Of a stretch of 11,654 nucleotides of DNA, positions 7,273-11,654 are shown in pieces. The stretch covers positions 10,532 through 22,185 of the forward strand of contig JACZYS010000010.1 of NCBI GenBank assembly GCA_022570975.1, in the 5' to 3' direction. The position numbers and the translations under genes are program-made. Source of the stretch: Candidatus Zixiibacteriota bacterium (GTDB taxonomy: Bacteria; Zixibacteria; MSB-5A5; GN15; FEB-12). A model generated the notes under the pieces. The model searched no databases. It had not been told where the DNA came from and saw only the letters and a program-made list of their open reading frames with translations. Position 1 is the first letter of the stretch. The number at the start of each line of letters is the position of its first letter.

Positions 7273-8748
7273 ATGAAAATTTTGGAATCACATTTCAAGT
7301 CCCTCTTCGTTCTTCTCTTGATGGCTCTGTCGATAACTGGCGTTAGAGCAGGAGAAGTTGTTCCGGCCGGTATTTCGTTCTATGATTACGCCTATGAAAA
7401 TTTAAACCGGGAAGGAATTCTTTCACCGGATTTTTTTGATTATCAACTTGGCTCATACAACCTTGAAGAATTTTTAAGTTACAACTACAAATATAATATT
7501 CCGGTTCATAAAGATCGTGACCATTTGATGTTCTTTAATATTATTGAAGAAAAAATCTCGACCGAAAAAAACTCATCACCAATTGGAAGAGAATATTTTA
7601 GAGCAGGATTTAGCGGAAAACCAAATGAAAAAATTTATTTCTATGCCAACATACTATTGGACGAGTCAAAAGCTTTAGACAGCAGTTATACTGGCAAAAA
7701 ATGGAGGGGGCTGGCTGGTGGTGTGGAAAGCGGATTCATCAACTACAACACTGACATCTTTGATTTTACATTCGGGAGGTTTGCATCGTTTTGGGGGAAC
7801 AAGAATTCTCTCGTGCTTTCTGCGAGGAATTCAATGGATGGATTTGCTTACACCTGGAAATGGGGGAGGCTCCGCCTTTCCTACAGACTTGCTCGGCTTG
7901 ACAACATAGCCAGCCCTGAAAATTCTACCCTAACGGAAAACCGTTATTTTGCCGCCCACCGGTTGGATATACATTTCAAAAAAAATCTCAGGGTAGGTCT
8001 TTTTGAAACAGCCGTTTTTGGCGGGGTCGGGAGACAAATCGAACTGGGGTACTTAAACCCAATCATTTTTTATCACTCCACTCAATTAAACGAAGGAACT
8101 GATGACAACACTTTCTTAGGATTTGATTTTGACTTTCAGCCGGCCGACAGGTTTAGTTTTTACGGTCAGTTTATGGTCGATGATTTACAAATTGATAATA
8201 GTTCAAACGGTGACAGGGAACCGGCCCAATACGGAATTCAATTTGGAACAATCTGGGTGAATATGCTCAACCGATTAGATTTCTCCGCAGAATACAGCCG
8301 GGTCACCAACTGGACATATAATCAAGCTGGCCAAAAAAACAGGTACCTTTTTCATAATGAGCCAATTGGAGGTTTGTTTGGAAATGATTATGATTATTTG
8401 CAGCTTTCTTTTGTAAAGCACCCCAAAAACAAGAGAGTTTTAAGAAGCTCACTCAATTTTAGTTTTGTAAGGCAGGGCGAAGGTTCCGTTACTGCTGACT
8501 GGGCAGCACCCTGGCTGGCTTTAAATAGTGGTGACTACAAAGAAAAATTCCCCACCGGAGTAGTCCAGTCAACAACAGCTGCCTATTTTGGATTAAAATA
8601 CCTTATCTTTAACAATATCTCGGTGCATACTAAAGCAGGATTCAGATCGGTCAAGAATTTGCAAAATATTTCCGGCAACAAGCAGGAGATACCGTTTGTA
8701 AACATCTTGTTCGCTTCATATTTCTCAACCAATATCAATATCAAGTAA
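7273..8748 (+). CDS. Wzi-like capsule assembly outer-membrane beta-barrel protein
   Basis: 491 residues. It starts 36 bases after the priming transferase, with GTGGAG at 7263-7268, so the two are almost surely cotranscribed. Residues 1-26 are a signal peptide ending VRA. An N-terminal helical stretch (FYDYAYENLNREG) leads into alternating strands rich in aromatics and glycine. Wzi-family landmarks are GRFASFWG (168-175), the E-L-G-Y-L-N-P block (257-263) with FYHSTQLNEGTDDN (266-279), then FYGQFMVDD (296-304). Wzi is an outer-membrane lectin-like barrel that helps attach or organise capsule at the surface. This protein is near the usual 450-500 residue size. The final residues (TNINIK) lack the classic terminal phenylalanine, which is mildly unusual. 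Confidence 0.85.
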   Translation: MKILESHFKSLFVLLLMALSITGVRAGEVVPAGISFYDYAYENLNREGILSPDFFDYQLGSYNLEEFLSYNYKYNIPVHKDRDHLMFFNIIEEKISTEKNSSPIGREYFRAGFSGKPNEKIYFYANILLDESKALDSSYTGKKWRGLAGGVESGFINYNTDIFDFTFGRFASFWGNKNSLVLSARNSMDGFAYTWKWGRLRLSYRLARLDNIASPENSTLTENRYFAAHRLDIHFKKNLRVGLFETAVFGGVGRQIELGYLNPIIFYHSTQLNEGTDDNTFLGFDFDFQPADRFSFYGQFMVDDLQIDNSSNGDREPAQYGIQFGTIWVNMLNRLDFSAEYSRVTNWTYNQAGQKNRYLFHNEPIGGLFGNDYDYLQLSFVKHPKNKRVLRSSLNFSFVRQGEGSVTADWAAPWLALNSGDYKEKFPTGVVQSTTAAYFGLKYLIFNNISVHTKAGFRSVKNLQNISGNKQEIPFVNILFASYFSTNINIK

Positions 8749-8769
8749 GATTTTATTCATCATAAATTG

Positions 8770-8798
8770 TTGAGTTTTCAGATTAAAGCAATTATCTT
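8770..8798 (+). promoter_or_regulatory. Possible sigma-70 promoter for the metallo-hydrolase gene
   Basis: TTGAGT, 17 bases, TATCTT (4/6 matches in each box). The start would fall near 8805, giving a leader of about 37 bases. The gene may instead be read through from the Wzi-like gene 93 bases upstream, since I see no good terminator between them. Confidence 0.25.
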
Positions 8799-8841
8799 CT
8801 CATAAGAAAAATTGAAACCAAATCTTAATCAGAGAAGAGAT

Positions 8842-9744
8842 ATGAAATATTCTACCAAGCAGATTATAGTCATTACCGCATTAATTATTATCCTGTCCAC
8901 AATTGTTAATGCCCAAGACATGGACAAAGTAACCATAGTAACCACCGAGCTTTCATCTTCAATTTTTATGCTGGAAGGCAGGGGGGGCAACATTGCTTTC
9001 TGTAAAGGGGATGACGGCCTTTTTATGATTGATGACCAGTTTACAGGATTAACCGATAAAATCAAAGAAGCAATTGGGACAGGAAATATCGGCATTGTAA
9101 ACTTTCTCATAAATACTCATTGGCATTCCGACCACACCGGAGGGAATGAAGATTGGGCAAATTTGGGCTCGATAATTGTGGCTCACAAAAATGTGAGAAA
9201 GAGATTGTCAGAAAAACAGTTGATTAAGTTTTTTAACAACGAAGTTGAACCATCTCCGGCTGATGCTCTGCCGATTCTGACTTTTTCTGATGAAGTGATT
9301 TTTTATTACAATGACGAAGAAATTATTGTCAAACATTTTGCTCATGCTCATACAGATGGCGACGCGGTCATACATTTCCCAAATTCAAATGTAGTTCACA
9401 TGGGAGATATTTATTTTTCGGGGGCATTTCCATTTATTGATATAAGCAGCGGTGGCTCAATTGAGGGTGTTATCAATGCCATAGAACAAATCCTACCTAC
9501 CCTAAATGACTCTACAAAAATCATTCCCGGTCATGGTAAGCTGTCAAACAAAAGCGAAATGGCGGAGCATCTTAAAATGCTCAAATCAGTTAAAGCTGAA
9601 GTGAAAAGCCTTGTTGATAAAGGGGAATCAGAGGATGAAATATTGAAAGAAAATCCGGCATTGAAATTTGCCTACAAATGGGAAACTGGATTTATAAAAG
9701 CCAATCAGTTTACAAAATTTGTATATCAGAGCTTAAAAAATTAA
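8842..9744 (+). CDS. Exported metallo-beta-lactamase-fold hydrolase
   Basis: 300 residues from the ATG at 8842, chosen because a purine-rich AGAGAAGAGA sits just before it and a clean signal peptide (residues 1-24, ending VNA) begins there. Zinc ligands of the fold are visible: HWHSDH at 93-98, the AHTDGD-type block with His170, Asp189 in HMGD, and His231 in PGHG. GNIAFCKGDDGLFMIDDQF and NTHWHSDHTGGN are typical of periplasmic MBL-fold proteins resembling subclass B3 and quinoprotein-relay-associated hydrolases. It is probably an active di-zinc hydrolase; the substrate is unknown, and nothing here shows it destroys antibiotics. It follows the polysaccharide genes but has no obvious role with them. 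Its stop lies 8 bases from that of the convergent next gene, with no room for a separate terminator. Confidence 0.88.
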   Translation: MKYSTKQIIVITALIIILSTIVNAQDMDKVTIVTTELSSSIFMLEGRGGNIAFCKGDDGLFMIDDQFTGLTDKIKEAIGTGNIGIVNFLINTHWHSDHTGGNEDWANLGSIIVAHKNVRKRLSEKQLIKFFNNEVEPSPADALPILTFSDEVIFYYNDEEIIVKHFAHAHTDGDAVIHFPNSNVVHMGDIYFSGAFPFIDISSGGSIEGVINAIEQILPTLNDSTKIIPGHGKLSNKSEMAEHLKMLKSVKAEVKSLVDKGESEDEILKENPALKFAYKWETGFIKANQFTKFVYQSLKN

Positions 9745-9752
9745 CATGAAAT

Positions 9753-10472
9753 TTACGGGCAGCTTACAGGTGCGTCCCCACCTTTGAAAAAATAACTTAC
9801 AAAATATGTTAAGTCGGCAATATTAATTTCACCGCTTCCGTTTACATCAGTCTCTTCTTTAGATGACGGAGAATTGCCACCTTTGAAGATATAATTTACC
9901 ATAAAAATCAAATCATTCATATCAATCTGATCACTTAAGTCGCCATCAATATTTCCACGGATTCCAAAGCATTTGCAATCAGATTCAAAAACTTCATATG
10001 CGATTATTGATGCCGACTCCTGATTACAGACGGAAACAAATGTATTAATCATGTTTCCTCTGACTCGTACATAGTCTCCTACTTCAAAATCATCAATCGG
10101 ATTCAGAAAAAGATCAGTCACATAATAAAGTAAATCATCGCTTCCCTTAAACAGCACACACTCAGTTCCCTGAATCAGCACGCCGCAGTCATCAAAAGTA
10201 ACCTCACAATTTGAGATGTAATTCACAGAGAGGCAAGTAACAGGGCCCATGCATAGGCCTGGACAGGTAACCAGATCAGCAGAAATAAAGATATGATCTC
10301 CAATCGAAAATTCTCCATAATCGATATAAGAAATCGTTATATACTGACCATTGTCAGTAAGAAATAAGTTACATTCAAAAGTTTCAATAACTTTACCACA
10401 ACCTTGAAAGGTCTGGCTGTTTGCAACAGTAAATGAAAACAGGATGAATATTAAAATGATAAGAAATTTCAT
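9753..10472 (-). CDS. Secreted protein with two cysteine-rich repeats and a dockerin-like double EF-hand C-terminus
   Basis: 239 residues, signal peptide 1-19 (ends ANS). The body is two related units. In residues 25-89, CGKVIETFEC leads to FSIGDHIFI; in 96-166, CGVLIQGTEC leads to FEVGDYVRV. Each starts with two cysteines nine residues apart, has a GD turn between strands, and ends with more cysteines, suggesting a small OB-like beta barrel with disulfides. The C-terminus (about 171-235) is a dockerin-type pair of calcium loops. The second is canonical (DVNGSGEINIAD, 209-220). The first (GNIDGDLSDQIDMNDL) appears to carry a two-residue insertion. Each is followed by a helix ending FKGG. Function is unknown; the dockerin-like part may bind a cell-surface partner. 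Only a weak AAGAAG-type ribosome site precedes the ATG. Confidence 0.82.
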   Translation of the reverse strand: MKFLIILIFILFSFTVANSQTFQGCGKVIETFECNLFLTDNGQYITISYIDYGEFSIGDHIFISADLVTCPGLCMGPVTCLSVNYISNCEVTFDDCGVLIQGTECVLFKGSDDLLYYVTDLFLNPIDDFEVGDYVRVRGNMINTFVSVCNQESASIIAYEVFESDCKCFGIRGNIDGDLSDQIDMNDLIFMVNYIFKGGNSPSSKEETDVNGSGEINIADLTYFVSYFFKGGDAPVSCP

Positions 10473-10527
10473 TCAATGCTTCTTTCTGCTGAGTCTCTTA
10501 CAAAAGCTGTCAGCAAAGTTCTATAAT

Positions 10528-10557
10528 ATAAGATAGAAAAACATGAAAAACTGTCAA
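10528..10557 (-). promoter_or_regulatory. Likely sigma-70 promoter for the secreted dockerin-like protein
   Basis: On the minus strand, a perfect TTGACA box (10552-10557) is followed after 18 bases by TCTTAT (10528-10533). The start near 10521 would leave a leader of about 50 bases. A perfect plus-strand TATAAT (10522-10527) abuts this -10 box. Confidence 0.45.
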
Positions 10558-10589
10558 GTGTTGAATTTCAGAATCGCAAAATATGCACT

Positions 10590-10620
10590 TTGAATTATGC
10601 AAATAATGGCTTATTATACT
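10590..10620 (+). promoter_or_regulatory. Possible sigma-70 promoter for the DUF255 lipoprotein gene
   Basis: TTGAAT (10590-10595), 19 bases, TATACT (10615-10620). Transcription would begin near 10627, just before the leader hairpin. A competing choice is TTACAA (10498-10503), 18 bases, TATAAT (10522-10527), which has a perfect -10 box but a leader of about 150 bases. Confidence 0.25.
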
Positions 10621-10629
10621 CTTAAATAA

Positions 10630-10663
10630 GGGAGACAAATTAACATTAATGACAGAATCTCCC
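10630..10663 (+). promoter_or_regulatory. Possible stem-loop in the 5' leader of the DUF255 lipoprotein gene
   Basis: GGGAGA (10630-10635) and TCTCCC (10658-10663) are exact reverse complements around a 22-base loop. The loop itself contains the dyad ATTAA-CA-TTAAT (10639-10650). The stem ends nine bases before the AGAGGAAG ribosome binding site. It could be an mRNA structure, a DNA operator or chance. Confidence 0.3.
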
Positions 10664-10685
10664 CCAATAAAAAGAGGAAGAAAAT

Positions 10686-11654
10686 TTGAGACAGATATTA
10701 ATTGCTTTAATTGTTGTATTTTCAGTTTATTTCACCGCCTGCGGTGAAGAGAAAGAAAAAGAAATGGTTTCCAAAGATGACATCAGTCACAAATATACAA
10801 ATCATCTCATAAATGAGAACTCCCCATACCTTTTAAGCCATGCCCATAACCCGGTCAACTGGTATCCATGGGGGGACGAAGCACTGGAAAAAGCAAAATC
10901 AGAAGACAAACCAATATTTCTTTCTATTGGTTATGCTGCCTGCCACTGGTGCCATGTGATGGAAAGAGAGTCATTTGAAAACGACACCATTGCCGAGCTT
11001 TTAAACCGGAACTTTATTTCAATTAAGGTTGACCGGGAACAGCGGCCGGACCTGGATCAGATATATATGACTTTTACAACCGCAATGACCGGCCGGGGCG
11101 GCTGGCCAATGTCAATTTTTATGACTCCGGATTTGAAGCCATTTTTTACAGGTACATATTTTCCACCGGATGACCGATATGGTCGGCCGGGATTCAAAAA
11201 TATTTTAAACCAGATTAGCACAGCCTTCATAAACGACCGTACGAGAATTGAGCAATCATCAGAAAATATTTTCAAAGAGTTAAGCCGAACCATGGGAACT
11301 TATAGTCAGGGAAATGCAATCCTTGGTGAAAATCTGATTGAAAAAGGTGCTGCCGCACTTTATGCCAATTTTGACCATTCCTTTGGAGGTTTTGGCCGAG
11401 CACCAAAATTCCCCCATGCTACCGAGCTGTCGCTTTTCTTGAGATTCTATAATAAAAGCGGGGACAAAAAATATCTGCAGGCTGCAGAAAAAGGCTTAAT
11501 GGCAATGGCACGAGGTGGAATATATGATCATATCGGCGGCGGGTTTGCCCGCTACTCAACCGATGCCAAATGGCTGGTACCTCATTTTGAAAAGATGCTT
11601 TATGACAACGCTATTTTGGTGCCCGTTTATGCCGAAGCTTTTCAGATTAGCAAA
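10686..11654 (+). CDS. DUF255 / YyaL-family thioredoxin-domain lipoprotein, TTG start, C-terminus cut by the window end
   Basis: The frame is open from TTG 10686 to the last base (323 codons); relatives are about 680-700 residues, so roughly half is present. AGAGGAAG at 10673-10680, five bases before the TTG, and a hydrophobic leader (ILIALIVVFSVYF) ending TAC at Cys19 support this start and indicate a lipoprotein. The thioredoxin-like domain (about 40-180) has the family signature NHLINENSPYLLSHAHNPVNW, the CHWC redox motif (Cys86, Cys89), VDREQRPDLD and GGWPMSIFMTPD. From about 215 the alpha/alpha-barrel part begins: FDHSFGGFGRAPKFPH, then GGIYDHIGGGFARYSTDAKWLVPHFEKMLYDN. Biochemical role is poorly known for the family. 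Bacterial members are often cytoplasmic, so the lipoprotein signal is notable. Confidence 0.9.
   Translation, partial: MRQILIALIVVFSVYFTACGEEKEKEMVSKDDISHKYTNHLINENSPYLLSHAHNPVNWYPWGDEALEKAKSEDKPIFLSIGYAACHWCHVMERESFENDTIAELLNRNFISIKVDREQRPDLDQIYMTFTTAMTGRGGWPMSIFMTPDLKPFFTGTYFPPDDRYGRPGFKNILNQISTAFINDRTRIEQSSENIFKELSRTMGTYSQGNAILGENLIEKGAAALYANFDHSFGGFGRAPKFPHATELSLFLRFYNKSGDKKYLQAAEKGLMAMARGGIYDHIGGGFARYSTDAKWLVPHFEKMLYDNAILVPVYAEAFQISK

Noticed and set aside
8812..8841. TTG start ten codons upstream for the metallo-hydrolase
   Set aside because: No ribosome site precedes it, and it would put a polar stretch before an otherwise normal signal peptide.
8842..9744. Calling the metallo-beta-lactamase-fold protein an antibiotic-resistance gene
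   Set aside because: The zinc motif defines a broad hydrolase fold; nothing in the sequence or neighbours indicates beta-lactam hydrolysis.
1..11654. CRISPR array, tRNA, rRNA, insertion sequence or prophage
   Set aside because: I saw no regularly spaced repeats, cloverleaf or rRNA sequence, transposase, integrase or terminal inverted repeats on either strand.

Overview
The window is about 40% GC and reads like a Gram-negative, free-living bacterium of the FCB group. Signs are an OmpP1/FadL-type outer-membrane barrel, a Wzi-type barrel, a large multi-SLBB polysaccharide export protein, and a secreted protein ending in a dockerin-like double EF-hand with 'YIFKGG / YFFKGG' signatures. That last pattern is one I associate with Candidatus Zixibacteria and neighbouring candidate phyla. 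The lineage is an inference from style; no marker gene is present.

Layout. (1) 1-1559, minus strand: an OmpP1/FadL-like barrel protein that runs in frame, near its C-terminus, into an FG-GAP/VCBS-type calcium-binding repeat and leaves the window. (2) 1560-2067: non-coding, holding a possible sigma-70 promoter for the barrel gene and a sigma-54-like promoter facing right. (3) 2068-8748, plus strand: an exopolysaccharide/capsule locus with a six-SLBB export protein, a HisC-like aminotransferase homologue that has lost its PLP lysine, a polyprenyl-phosphate sugar-phosphate transferase (priming enzyme) and a Wzi-like outer-membrane protein. Both the export gene and the three-gene block behind it are preceded by a GG-N10-GC sigma-54 signature. 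(4) 8842-9744: exported metallo-beta-lactamase-fold hydrolase. (5) 9753-10472, minus strand and convergent: secreted two-repeat cysteine-rich protein with a dockerin-like C-terminus. (6) 10686-11654, plus strand and cut by the window end: lipoprotein version of the DUF255/YyaL thioredoxin-domain family, starting at TTG.

How the genes fit together. The priming transferase would load the first sugar-phosphate onto undecaprenyl phosphate, the SLBB protein would help carry the polymer across the periplasm and outer membrane, and the Wzi-like barrel would organise or anchor it on the surface. No flippase, polymerase, chain-length kinase or further glycosyltransferases are visible, so the pathway must be completed elsewhere. 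The strongest unusual points are the paired sigma-54-like promoters, which suggest activator-dependent control of the locus, and the apparently dead aminotransferase homologue inside it. The barrel/FG-GAP junction at the left edge is either a real fusion or an assembly join.
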